Part shown: piece after piece, positions 44,148-51,432 of the stretch
How the letters are laid out: every line of letters starts with the position of its first letter
Numbering within the stretch: position 1 is the first letter of the stretch
DNA from: Actinomycetes bacterium
Lineage (GTDB): Bacteria; Actinomycetota; Actinomycetes; Propionibacteriales; Nocardioidaceae
NCBI GenBank assembly: GCA_023396115.1
Contig: JAEWXC010000051.1
Span: 1 to 64,000, forward strand
Direction: 5' to 3'
DNA length: 64,000 nucleotides
Notes under the pieces: model-generated
Database searches by the model: none
What the model saw: only the letters and a program-made list of their open reading frames with translations
What the model was told of the DNA's origin: nothing
Program-made: the position numbers and the translations under genes

Positions 44148-44664
44148 CGGCCTGCTTGTCGCGCTCCAACTGCTCCAGCCGCGCCATCGCCTTCGCCACG
44201 TCCGCGTTCGCCGCCTGCCCCTGCGCCACGTGCTTCCCCATCCGGGCCGCTGCAGTCGGGGTCAGGCCCAGGCGGGACCTGGACGACGACGCCCGCCCCT
44301 CGGCCCGATGCAGCAGCAGATACGCCGCCCGCACTGACTCCGACCCCAGGTCGCCCACCGGTTCGCCACACCGCTCGCCCTGCTTAGCCAGCCACTCGCT
44401 GATCAACTGCACCTGCGCCTCCGCACGCCCCAAGGCGTACAACTCGGCTCGATACGCCGGCGCCTTCACGTACCCCGGCACTGTCGGATCAGCCAGCATG
44501 AGCGCCACGAACTCAGCCGCGAGCGGCTCAACCCAGCGCGGCGAGTACGCGCCGTGCGTCGACGCGGCCAGCGTGTTCCCCGGTTCGAACGGCGGCCGCT
44601 GCCCCGCGAACGCCGGCACCCAGCCGGCACCTGCGCGGGCATCCGTCTCCTGCGGTTCACCCAC
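44131..44664 (-). CDS. putative phage terminase small subunit
   Basis: A 177-aa protein directly upstream of and overlapping the large terminase gene, the usual place of the small DNA-recognition subunit. The N-terminus (GQRPPFEPGNTLAASTHGAY) resembles the FEPGNTLALKHGA segment of actinophage terminase small subunits. The rest is helical with a coiled-coil end (AANADVAKAMARLEQLERDK). If it is the satellite's own recogniser, the element could select its own DNA for packaging. Confidence 0.75.
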   Translation of the reverse strand: MGEPQETDARAGAGWVPAFAGQRPPFEPGNTLAASTHGAYSPRWVEPLAAEFVALMLADPTVPGYVKAPAYRAELYALGRAEAQVQLISEWLAKQGERCGEPVGDLGSESVRAAYLLLHRAEGRASSSRSRLGLTPTAAARMGKHVAQGQAANADVAKAMARLEQLERDKQAGVGDG

Positions 44665-45268
44665 GCCGACCCCCAGCCTTCACACTGCAGCCATGGCTCA
44701 CGACCTCGATGGCGACGACCTGACCGGCACTCCCTGCCTCGGCACCGACTGCTTCGACACCGCAGAGGTGATCGACCAGCTCGCCGTCCGACTCCCCCTG
44801 GACGTCGGTGCAGTCGAGGATTCGGTTCGCCTCGACCTGCCGTTGTGCGGCCACCACGCCCACCTGCTGCGAATGGGCGGCACCAGGTACAGCTACACGT
44901 CCCGCGAGTGACCCACGAGCCACCGCGAGGCCACATGTCCCGGAGTCAAGAGGCCACCCTCTGACCTGCACAAATACACCCCGTGTGTGCAGCGTGTGTG
45001 CACCCTGCCCACGCCCGACCACCACCGCACCCACGACCCAAGCCAAGGCGCGCGGGGCATCTCCACAACGAGAACGGAGCCGAACAGCACCGGCCCGGCG
45101 TCGGTGGTACACGCGCAACCATCCCGCCATGGGGATCAGTCGTCCGTCGCCGTACTTGATGCACCAGTTGGTGGTCGCGGGGATGAACGAGGCGAGGTCT
45201 TCGACCATGTCCCTGGGGAACAGTCCTTCTGGGAGGTGCAGCGCTTGGCTGCCGACCTGGGTGGTCAT
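44657..45268 (-). CDS. last frame of the early operon, C-terminus doubtful
   Basis: The frame starts at ATG 45268, overlapping the stop of the ATPase gene (ATGA), so translation is probably coupled. The first 60 residues look coding (LPEGLFPRDMVEDLASFIPA, then TTNWCIKYGDGRLIPMAGWL). From about 45090 codon use collapses, and the remaining 140 residues run antisense to the gene at 44693. A frameshift or lost stop codon is likely, so the real product is probably short. No family recognised. Confidence 0.35.
   Translation of the reverse strand: MTTQVGSQALHLPEGLFPRDMVEDLASFIPATTNWCIKYGDGRLIPMAGWLRVYHRRRAGAVRLRSRCGDAPRALAWVVGAVVVGRGQGAHTLHTRGVFVQVRGWPLDSGTCGLAVARGSLAGRVAVPGAAHSQQVGVVAAQRQVEANRILDCTDVQGESDGELVDHLCGVEAVGAEAGSAGQVVAIEVVSHGCSVKAGGRRG
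44693..44911 (+). CDS. small acidic Cys/His protein, unknown function
   Basis: A 72-aa protein starting at ATG 44693. It is acidic at the N-terminus (DLDGDDLTGTPCLGTDC) and ends LPLCGHHAHLLRMGG, so it holds three Cys and three His that could bind a metal. Codon third positions are strongly G/C, which supports it as a real gene despite its size. It is divergent from the terminase small subunit gene, 28 bp away. No family recognised. Confidence 0.6.
   Translation: MAHDLDGDDLTGTPCLGTDCFDTAEVIDQLAVRLPLDVGAVEDSVRLDLPLCGHHAHLLRMGGTRYSYTSRE
44985..45003. repeat. 19-bp repeat, inverted copy of 49716-49734
   Basis: GTGTGCAGCGTGTGTGCAC here is the exact reverse complement of 49716-49734. It lies in a weakly coding stretch between the early operon and the terminase genes. 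It could be a protein-binding or replication site of the element. Confidence 0.6.
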
Positions 45269-46578
45269 GCTGCGTGGTCTCCGTTCGGCTGGGGAGGTGT
45301 GGCGGTCTTGTCTTCCCTGTCACGACCTCCCTCCCTATAAGGGAGGTTGGGGAGGTCGTTTGGCTTCCCTGCGGGGAGGTCTGGGGAGGTCAGGGAGGTC
45401 AGGGAATCTGGGTTGACTCCTGGGGCGAATCCGAAGAGCCGGGAGTTCCGCGGGCCGGCCTTGGAGACCAAGAGGGAGCCGCGGTCGGGGCGCTCGAGCA
45501 TCTGCGCGGCGTTCTTGGCGTCGCCCTTGGAGTGGCGGATGTCTGCCTCGCCGTCCTTGATCATCTTGGCGATCGCGGTGTCGAGCTGGCTGGCGGAGAC
45601 GAACTGGGGGTGGTGTTCGTGGAGCACCTCTAGTACCAGCGGGATGAGGGCTTCGCGTCGGCTGTACTCGGCGGCGGACCTCCGTGAGCCGGCGCCGTCG
45701 AGGGTCAGGAGCCGTGTTGTCTCGTTCATGGAGATCCGGTCTTCGGCGACCAGGACGTCGCGGCCTTCGGCGCGGAGGTAGCGGTGTCCGTCCTCGCCGC
45801 GGGTGACGTTGATGATGGTGTCCGCCCAGTCTTCGAGGGCGGTGGAGCCGCGGCTGCGTTCACCGTTCCAGCCGGCGTGTGCGGCGAGGACGATGTCACG
45901 GGCGCCGACTGCGCCGCGGCCGAACCTGTCGAGGTCTGCGAGGAACCCGCCGACTTCGCCGGGGTCGTTCTGGTTGGTGCCGGTGAAGGCGCGGCCGAAG
46001 GGGTCGATGATCAGCATTTCGGTCTCCATCTCGCGCAGCTTCTGTGCGAGCGCGGTGGAGTCTTCGGGGCTCGCGAGTGGGTTCCGGCGGCCGCGGAGGT
46101 TCACCAGGAACATCCTGTCGTGCGGGATAGATAGGTCGTTGGCCCAGGCAGCGACGGTTTGTCCCGACACCTCGAAGTTGAGGAACGCGACCCGGCCGGT
46201 GAGCGGGGTGACGGGGAACTTGCCGAGGAAGTCTTCACCGAGCAGGGCGCTGCGCGCCAGGTTCAGCTGGAGCGACGTCTTGCCGGTCTTGCGTTGGGCG
46301 ACGATCAGGGTGCCGCCGTCGGCCGGGATGATGCCCTCGGCACGGTGCTTCGGCTCCGGGGGGCGCGCCAGGATGTCAGCGAGTAGGCCCGCGTCGAACG
46401 GCGGGAGGCCTTCCGCGGCTGCTCGCTCGGCCCTGAGTCGCTCTCGGGCAGCGTCGCGGATCTTGAGTCGCCTGGTCTCGGTGGCGACCTGCTCGTTGAA
46501 CTTGATCTGCTGATGCGCTTCGTCCCACTCGTCCGGGGGCGGCTCCAACTCGGTGGGGCCTCGCTCGATGTCGTTCAC
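45265..46578 (-). CDS. RecA-like AAA ATPase (RepA/DnaB-type helicase)
   Basis: A 437-aa protein. A helical N-terminus precedes a RecA-like ATPase core with Walker A AQRKTGKTS (residues 94-102), FLNFEVSGQ, Walker B EMLIIDPFG (Asp near 192) and a DRFGRGAVGARDIVLAAHAG segment, followed by a winged-helix-like C-terminus (HHPQFVSASQLDTAIAKMIK). This matches the AAA_25/RepA helicase type found in actinophages and integrative plasmids, so it probably drives replication of the excised element. GTG 46578 overlaps the upstream stop (GTGA). Confidence 0.8.
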   Translation of the reverse strand: MNDIERGPTELEPPPDEWDEAHQQIKFNEQVATETRRLKIRDAARERLRAERAAAEGLPPFDAGLLADILARPPEPKHRAEGIIPADGGTLIVAQRKTGKTSLQLNLARSALLGEDFLGKFPVTPLTGRVAFLNFEVSGQTVAAWANDLSIPHDRMFLVNLRGRRNPLASPEDSTALAQKLREMETEMLIIDPFGRAFTGTNQNDPGEVGGFLADLDRFGRGAVGARDIVLAAHAGWNGERSRGSTALEDWADTIINVTRGEDGHRYLRAEGRDVLVAEDRISMNETTRLLTLDGAGSRRSAAEYSRREALIPLVLEVLHEHHPQFVSASQLDTAIAKMIKDGEADIRHSKGDAKNAAQMLERPDRGSLLVSKAGPRNSRLFGFAPGVNPDSLTSLTSPDLPAGKPNDLPNLPYREGGRDREDKTATPPQPNGDHAA

Positions 46579-46931
46579 GCGGCGGCTCCGTGGGTGGTTC
46601 CGTGCCACTGGTTGGCGAGTTCGTTCATCACGGTGTCGATGTCGTGGTCGTCCTGGTCTTGGTGGGGGCCGGAGGGCAGGGTGGCGAGGGTGGCTCGGTG
46701 TCGGCATGCCTGTGCCTTGGCAGTGAGGAGATCCCACCGTCGCTGTCGATCGGCTCGGGTGACGTGTGTCGGGACGAAGTCGCCGGGGCGAGGGCGTGCC
46801 CACTCGTACTGCTCTGCACGCTTAAGCCAGTACTCGGCCGTCGCGTGGGCGAGGGCGTCCTGCAGTATCCGCCGTTGGAAGGCAACGACCTGTTCAACGA
46901 GGTCGCCGGCACGGTTGTTGGCCTGCGTCAT
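46575..46931 (-). CDS. small early-operon protein, unknown function
   Basis: A 118-aa predicted helical protein (EQVVAFQRRILQDALAHATA, EYWLKRAEQYEWARPRPGDF, then RADRQRRWDLLTAKAQACRH). It overlaps both neighbours by 4 bp. It resembles small proteins that precede replication genes in actinobacterial phages in position only; no family is recognised. Confidence 0.65.
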   Translation of the reverse strand: MTQANNRAGDLVEQVVAFQRRILQDALAHATAEYWLKRAEQYEWARPRPGDFVPTHVTRADRQRRWDLLTAKAQACRHRATLATLPSGPHQDQDDHDIDTVMNELANQWHGTTHGAAA

Positions 46932-47329
46932 GCGGCACCGCCTGGCGTGGTGGTGACCAGTCGGGCGACGTGGAGCTCCCGTCGGGGCGTCGCTTTGGGG
47001 CTCGTCGGGCGTGAGGGCCCTCCGGGCCCGGGGGTGGGTGGCTCGGGGATCCAGAAGCAGATGGCGCCGTACCAGGCGTTGCAGGCGCGGCTGGTGCCGA
47101 CGAGTTCGAGGTGGTGGCCGCGGGCGACGGCCCGGCCCAGCTGGTCCAGCAGTCGGCTGTCGAGCTCGCAGGGGGTCTGGTGGTCGTGGACGGAGATCGT
47201 CACTACCTCGCCGGTCGGCTGGCTCTCGGCCAGGGCGGCGGCGTCGCTGAGTGCTTGGCGGCCGGTGGTGACGTCGATGACGTGGCGGACCGTGAGGGTT
47301 CCTTGCCTACGCGGAGTGTGGGAGGGCAT
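46928..47329 (-). CDS. small early-operon protein, unknown function
   Basis: A 133-aa protein from ATG 47329 (PSHTPRRQGTLTVRHVIDVT). A compact alpha/beta part (GEVVTISVHDHQTPCELDSR, LLDQLGRAVARGHHLELVGT) ends in a Pro-rich tail. It overlaps the upstream helix-turn-helix gene by 23 bp and the next gene by 4 bp. No family recognised. Confidence 0.62.
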   Translation of the reverse strand: MPSHTPRRQGTLTVRHVIDVTTGRQALSDAAALAESQPTGEVVTISVHDHQTPCELDSRLLDQLGRAVARGHHLELVGTSRACNAWYGAICFWIPEPPTPGPGGPSRPTSPKATPRRELHVARLVTTTPGGAA

Positions 47330-47651
47330 GGTGGGTGTGCTCCGATCCGTTGCTGTGGGGGTGAGCGTCAGTGGTGGCCGCCTCTTCGCCCGGGGCGGCC
47401 CTGCTGTTGTCGGGGGCCGGGAGGCCGAGGATCTGTGCGGCGGTGTCTGCTGGCAGGCCGAGGGTCTCGGTGAGGAACCGGTGAGCCGGCACGACGCGGC
47501 GTTGCGTGCCCAACTGCAGGCTGGGGATCCGGCCTTCGCGTGCGGCCTGGTAGGCGGTGGCGCGGGAGATTCCGAGGATCTGGCCGGCTTCGTCAACACC
47601 GAGGGTGAGGCGGCCACGCAGGTCCTCGACGGCCAGGTGCCGGGTTGTCAC
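47307..47651 (-). CDS. excisionase-type helix-turn-helix protein
   Basis: A 114-aa protein with a MerR/excisionase-type DNA-binding domain: LTLGVDEAGQILGISRATAY, then AAREGRIPSLQLGTQRRVVP (about residues 15-56). A low-complexity C-terminal tail rich in His, Ala and Pro follows. GTG 47651 overlaps the stop of the xis-like gene (GTGA). It probably controls excision or early transcription together with that protein. Confidence 0.75.
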   Translation of the reverse strand: MTTRHLAVEDLRGRLTLGVDEAGQILGISRATAYQAAREGRIPSLQLGTQRRVVPAHRFLTETLGLPADTAAQILGLPAPDNSRAAPGEEAATTDAHPHSNGSEHTHHALPHSA

Positions 47652-47836
47652 GCCGTCCGCTCCCCGGTGAACGCCGCTTCGATCCACCGGTCCACATCCG
47701 AAGCGCGGTACATGACACGCCGACCGATCCGCGCGGCCCTGGGGCCGACGCCTCGGTACCGCCAGTCCTGCAGCGTGGTCACCGGGACGCGCAGGATCTC
47801 CGCAACTTCCTCGCTCATGAGCAGCCGCTCCGCCAT
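47648..47836 (-). CDS. Xis/AlpA-like excisionase
   Basis: A 62-aa winged-helix protein of the excisionase/AlpA type: MAERLLMSEEVAEILRVPVT, then TLQDWRYRGVGPRAARIGRR and VMYRASDVDRWI. ATG 47836 has GGAG 7 nt upstream. It is the first gene of the early operon and divergent from the repressor, the usual place for a directionality factor that turns the integrase towards excision. Confidence 0.82.
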   Translation of the reverse strand: MAERLLMSEEVAEILRVPVTTLQDWRYRGVGPRAARIGRRVMYRASDVDRWIEAAFTGERTA

Positions 47837-47954
47837 GAATATTCTCCAATCGGTTGACGTTCATCCCGTCAGGGATTACCGTCAACCTAACGAACCAATC
47901 GGACTGAACCCAGACCTTTCGGGGGTACAGTCCAACCCCATGGAGGATATTTCG
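47837..47954. promoter_or_regulatory. divergent control region of the element
   Basis: This 118-bp gap separates the repressor (plus) from the early operon (minus). It holds GGTTGACG at 47852-47859 and its exact inverse CGTCAACC at 47880-47887, and CCAATCGG twice in direct order (47846-47853, 47895-47902). These are candidate repressor operators. TTGACG read on the minus strand from 47886 could be a -35 box of the early promoter. The repressor start at 47955 has GGAGG at 47942-47946. Confidence 0.6.
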
Positions 47955-48467
47955 ATGGCCCGAACGATCACCGAACTGCCGGCCGACTTGGCCGAGCGCA
48001 TCCGCGACCTACGAAAGACCCGCGACCTGTCGCAGGAAGCGCTGGCCGGTCGCATGCAGGCACTCGGCCTGACAGGGTGGCGACAGACCACGGTGGCCAA
48101 GGCTGAGGCGAAAGAACGCCCTCGCGCACTCACCGCCCAGGAAGTGGTCGCCCTCGCTGCAGCCTTCGACCTTGGGAGCGTGACCGAGCTCTTCCCGGAA
48201 TCCATCGAGTCGAGCCTCGCCGACCGAGCCGTGGGGATCCACGTCGGACAGCTCGAGCGACTCCGGGAGCGCCTCGAGGGGCTGGCGCCGAGCGCATCAC
48301 CGGAGCACCGAAGGTCCGTGGATGAGCAGGTGGCGCGACTGGGAGCGATCCTCGGTGAGACCTCCGAGATCGTCACGGACCGGGCCTTGGACCGTCGAAT
48401 GGTGCTCGCCGAACTCCTCGACGAGCTCGGCCGATTGCCGGGTCCGGGCGCGGAGGAACCGCGATGA
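47955..48467 (+). CDS. XRE-family repressor of the element
   Basis: A 170-aa protein with an N-terminal helix-turn-helix of the XRE type (AERIRDLRKTRDLSQEALAG, then RQTTVAKAEAKERPRALTAQ) and a C-terminal coiled coil (GQLERLRERLEGLAPSASPE). It probably binds the operators just upstream and keeps the early operon silent. ATG 47955 has GGAGG 8 nt upstream; ATG 47940 lies within that site and is less likely. Its stop overlaps the integrase start (ATGA), so repressor and integrase are expressed together. Confidence 0.82.
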   Translation: MARTITELPADLAERIRDLRKTRDLSQEALAGRMQALGLTGWRQTTVAKAEAKERPRALTAQEVVALAAAFDLGSVTELFPESIESSLADRAVGIHVGQLERLRERLEGLAPSASPEHRRSVDEQVARLGAILGETSEIVTDRALDRRMVLAELLDELGRLPGPGAEEPR

Positions 48468-49792
48468 GTGGAGTGTTCCGTCGGTGCGGTTGCCGCACCC
48501 CTGACGGCAAGCAGTACGGCACCCTGGGCGACAAGCCGACCGAGGCACAGCAGGCCCGGGCGTGCCCGACGATGCTGGCCGACCCGAAACACGGCAGCTG
48601 GACGTTCCGCCTGTCGGCCGGCTTCGACCCGATCAGCGGGAAGCGCCGCCAGATCAACGGCCGCGACTACGGCGGCCCCTGGGCGACGAAGCGTGACGCC
48701 CAGCAGGCCCGGAACAAGGCCGCGGTCGACATCGACCAGGGCAAGCAGCACACCCGCTCGCGGATCACCTTCGCCGAGTACCTCCCCGACTGGCTCGAGC
48801 GACGCATCGTGATGAACACCAAGGCGAAGAAGCCACTGGCGCCCTCCACGATCGACAACTACAGCCGGTACGTGACCCGGGACATGATCCCCTCCGCCCT
48901 AGGCGCGATGCAGCTGCGGGACATCCGACGCCGCGACGTCCAGGCGTTCGTCGACGCCCTGGCCAAGCAGCGCGGCGCCGTCACGACGGCTCGGATCGTG
49001 GCTGTGGTCCAGGGAGCGTTCACGCAGGCCGTGATCGACGACCTGATCCCGGAGACGCCGGCACATCACCTGTCGCTACCGCCGATCGCGAAGAAGGAGA
49101 TGGCGGTGTGGGAGCCGGCGCAGGTGGGGCACTTCCTCGACGTCGCGTCTCAGCACCGGCTGGGGGCGTTGTTCGAGCTAGCGATCTTCACCGGCCTTCG
49201 GCGCTTCGAACTGGTGGGGCTGGACTGGTCTGACATCGACCTGCCCAACCGGGAGCTGCGGGTCGGGAAGTCCAAGACTGACGCGGGTGTGCGCAGGGTC
49301 GCGCTCGACGACCGTTCGGTGGGCGCTCTGGTCGCGTGGCAGATCGCGCAGGCAGCTGAGCGTGCTGCGTGGGGGGACGCGTGGGTCGACAGTGGCCGGG
49401 TGTTCACCTACGAGAACGGGGAGCCGCTGAAGCTGCAGTACGCGACGCGGCTGTTCGACAAGATCCGCAAGCAGGCAGGGCTGCCGAAGATGACGTTCCA
49501 CGGGCAGCGCCACCAGCAGGCCTCGCTGCAGCTTGCCGCCGGCACCGACATCGCTGTGGTGTCGAAGCGGCTGGGGCACTCGAGCGTGGCCGTGACCGCA
49601 GACATCTACGCACACCTGCTCCGTTCGAAGGACCACCAGGCGGCCAACGACGCCTCGGCGCTGGTGCCTGGACGGGCCCAGATTCAGCCGCCGCAGACCC
49701 CTGTCGAAGAGGGCTGTGCACACACGCTGCACACGCAAGGGGGTGAGAACGAGGAAGAGGCCGCCCCCGCGATCCGCGGGAACGGCCTCTGA
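48464..49792 (+). CDS. int: tyrosine-recombinase integrase
   Basis: A 442-aa phage-type integrase. An N-terminal arm-binding part with a Cys-containing start (FRRCGCRTPDGK) is followed by a SAM-like core-binding domain (LAPSTIDNYSRYVTRDMIPS) and the catalytic domain. Active-site residues are visible: Arg in FTGLRRFELVGL (near 245), Lys in VGKSKTD, HGQRH (His near 346, Arg near 349), His in RLGHSS (near 371) and Tyr in DIYAHLL (near 381). No lesions are seen, so the enzyme may be active. It lies next to attR, inside the element. Confidence 0.95.
   Translation: MSGVFRRCGCRTPDGKQYGTLGDKPTEAQQARACPTMLADPKHGSWTFRLSAGFDPISGKRRQINGRDYGGPWATKRDAQQARNKAAVDIDQGKQHTRSRITFAEYLPDWLERRIVMNTKAKKPLAPSTIDNYSRYVTRDMIPSALGAMQLRDIRRRDVQAFVDALAKQRGAVTTARIVAVVQGAFTQAVIDDLIPETPAHHLSLPPIAKKEMAVWEPAQVGHFLDVASQHRLGALFELAIFTGLRRFELVGLDWSDIDLPNRELRVGKSKTDAGVRRVALDDRSVGALVAWQIAQAAERAAWGDAWVDSGRVFTYENGEPLKLQYATRLFDKIRKQAGLPKMTFHGQRHQQASLQLAAGTDIAVVSKRLGHSSVAVTADIYAHLLRSKDHQAANDASALVPGRAQIQPPQTPVEEGCAHTLHTQGGENEEEAAPAIRGNGL
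49716..49734. repeat. candidate integrase arm site near attR
   Basis: The 19-mer here is the reverse complement of 44985-45003 and contains TGCACACACG (49717-49726), shared in the same orientation with 34305-34314. In the circular form these two copies would flank the core on either side (67 and 115 bp away), as arm-type sites do. It lies within the 3' end of int. Confidence 0.5.
49757..49789 (+). terminator. terminator hairpin at the end of int
   Basis: Outer arms GAGGCCG (49757-49763) and CGGCCTC (49783-49789), inner arms CCCGCG (49766-49771) and CGCGGG (49775-49780) with a 3-nt loop form one hairpin at the very end of int. ACTTTCTT follows at 49798-49805. It would stop integrase transcription before the tRNA. 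Confidence 0.6.
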
Positions 49793-49800
49793 CCTGCACT

Positions 49801-49850
49801 TTCTTCGGTCGGGCTGACAGGATTTGAACCTGCGACCCCCTGACCCCCAG
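49801..49850. repeat. attR: 50-bp core within tRNA-Pro
   Basis: Identical over 50 bp to 34140-34189. It supplies the anticodon loop to the 3' end of tRNA-Pro, so integration leaves the tRNA gene intact. Confidence 0.95.
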
Positions 49851-49882
49851 TCAGGTGCGCTACCAAGCTGCGCTACAGCCCG
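49809..49882 (-). tRNA. tRNA-Pro (anticodon GGG)
   Basis: A 74-nt cloverleaf on the minus strand. The acceptor stem is CGGGCTG with CAGCCCG and discriminator A; the D arm contains AGCTTGGTA; the anticodon stem CCTGA/TCAGG encloses the loop CTGGGGG with anticodon GGG; the T arm contains GGTTCAAATCC. CCA is not encoded. The 3' half lies in the attR core. Confidence 0.95.
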
Positions 49883-49984
49883 ATGCCGACGAATCGGTGG
49901 AAGCCCGATCCGACGGCGAGGTGAACAGTACCGCAGGGAGACCGGCTCCCTCACATCGGGGTGTCCCCGGGTGTCGGTGCCGGT

Positions 49985-51289
49985 TCAGGAGTCCTCGGAG
50001 TCCTCGGTCTCGACCACCTCGAGGACCTCGACCCGGACCTTGCTGACGCGTCGCCCGACCATCTCGGTGACGGTCAGCAGCGCCCCCGGAAGACCGGCGT
50101 TGTCACCGACCTCGGGGATCCGCCCGAGCTGCGCGATGAGCCAGCCGGCGGCGGTCTCGTAGTCCCCGTCGGGCAGCTCGACACCGGTCTCGTCGGCGAA
50201 GTCCTCGATGGTCAGACCCGCGTTGACCACGCGCACACCGTCGACCGGGATCGGGGACCCGTCGTCGACGTCGTACTCGTCGCGGATGTCACCGACGATC
50301 TCCTCGACGAGGTCCTCCAGGGTCACGATCCCGTCGGTGCCGCCGTACTCGTCGACGACCACGGCCATGTGGATCTTGAGCTCACGCATCTGCGCCACGG
50401 TCGGCAGCACGCCGTTGGTGCCCGGCAGCATCAGGATCCGACGCGCCACCTGCCGCACCCGACGTCCGTCGTGCTCGGTGATCCCCAGCAGGTCGCGCAC
50501 GTGCAGGAAGCCGACGACCTCGTCGAAGGACTCCCCGATCACCGGGTAGCGCGAGTACGACCCGCGACCCACCTGTTCAACGGCCTCACGGATCGGCAGG
50601 TCACCCCGCAGGAAGCTCACCTCGCCGCGCGGCACCATCACCTCCTTGAGGCTGCTGGTGCGGGCGGCGAACACGTCGTCGAGGATCTGCCGCTCCCCCT
50701 CGTCGAGGGACTCGTGCGTGGAGACGATGTCGCGCAGCTCCTCCTCGCTGACCTCCTCCTGGTTGGCGTTCGGGTCGCCGCCCAGCAGCCGCACCAGGGC
50801 GTTGGTCGAGACCGACAGCAGCCAGATCACCGGGCGCATCAGGGTGGCGAACTTGTCCAGCACCGGTGCCGTCGCCGAGGCCAACCCAACCGACTTCTGC
50901 AGCGCCAGACGCTTCGGCACCAGCTCACCCAGGACCAGCGACAGGTAGGCGATGAGCAGGGTCAGCAGCACCAGGGCCAGTGAGTCGGCCGCCGACTCCG
51001 AGAGCCCCCAGTCGACCAGGACCGGCGCCAGCGACGGGGCCAGGGTCGAGCCACCGTAGGCGGCGGAGAAGAACCCGGCGACCGTGACCCCGATCTGCAC
51101 CGCCGCCAGGAACCGGTTCGGGTCGCGGGCCACCGAGGCCGCCTTGGCGCCGCGTCCGCCGCGCTGTTCCATCTGGCGCAGCTGGCTCTCGCGCAGCGAC
51201 ACCATGGCCATCTCGGTCCCGGCGAAGACCCCGCCGAGCAGGATGAAGACGAGCACCAGCCCGCCGTTGGTGAGCATCTGGGTGTCCAT
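49985..51289 (-). CDS. CNNM/CBS/CorC-HlyC membrane protein
   Basis: A 434-aa CNNM-type membrane protein with helices GLVLVFILLGGVFAGTEMAM and LVLLTLLIAYLSLVLGELVP, a CBS pair (VMVPRGEVSFLRGDLPIREA; VVVDEYGGTDGIVTLEDLVE) and a C-terminal CorC_HlyC domain. It is a putative divalent cation transporter, paralogous to the genes at 19650 and 20714. It is the first chromosomal gene right of the element. Confidence 0.9.
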   Translation of the reverse strand: MDTQMLTNGGLVLVFILLGGVFAGTEMAMVSLRESQLRQMEQRGGRGAKAASVARDPNRFLAAVQIGVTVAGFFSAAYGGSTLAPSLAPVLVDWGLSESAADSLALVLLTLLIAYLSLVLGELVPKRLALQKSVGLASATAPVLDKFATLMRPVIWLLSVSTNALVRLLGGDPNANQEEVSEEELRDIVSTHESLDEGERQILDDVFAARTSSLKEVMVPRGEVSFLRGDLPIREAVEQVGRGSYSRYPVIGESFDEVVGFLHVRDLLGITEHDGRRVRQVARRILMLPGTNGVLPTVAQMRELKIHMAVVVDEYGGTDGIVTLEDLVEEIVGDIRDEYDVDDGSPIPVDGVRVVNAGLTIEDFADETGVELPDGDYETAAGWLIAQLGRIPEVGDNAGLPGALLTVTEMVGRRVSKVRVEVLEVVETEDSEDS

Positions 51290-51432
51290 CAGATCCGCCC
51301 TCCCCCGGTCTGGTCACGGAGGGGGCGGCTGGGACTCGCAGGTTGATCCATGCGTGCACGTTAACGGCTCCGGCCCCGCACGGCCCAGTCAGCGGGCGGT
51401 GCGGGGCCGGAGCCCACGAGGTCGTGCCGGTC

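Larger units (their letters stand above)
34140..49850. mobile_element. 15.7-kb integrated phage-satellite-like element in tRNA-Pro(GGG)
   Basis: The element is bounded by 50-bp perfect direct repeats at the 3' half of a tRNA-Pro gene. It encodes a tyrosine integrase next to attR, an XRE-type repressor divergent from an Xis-led early operon with a RecA-like ATPase, small and large terminase subunits, a WhiB-like protein, small unknown proteins and a tape measure protein. Portal, capsid, protease, tail tube, baseplate, holin and endolysin genes are not seen. Size and content fit a phage satellite (PICI-like) better than a complete prophage. A prophage that lost its head and tail genes is the alternative. 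Confidence 0.85.
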
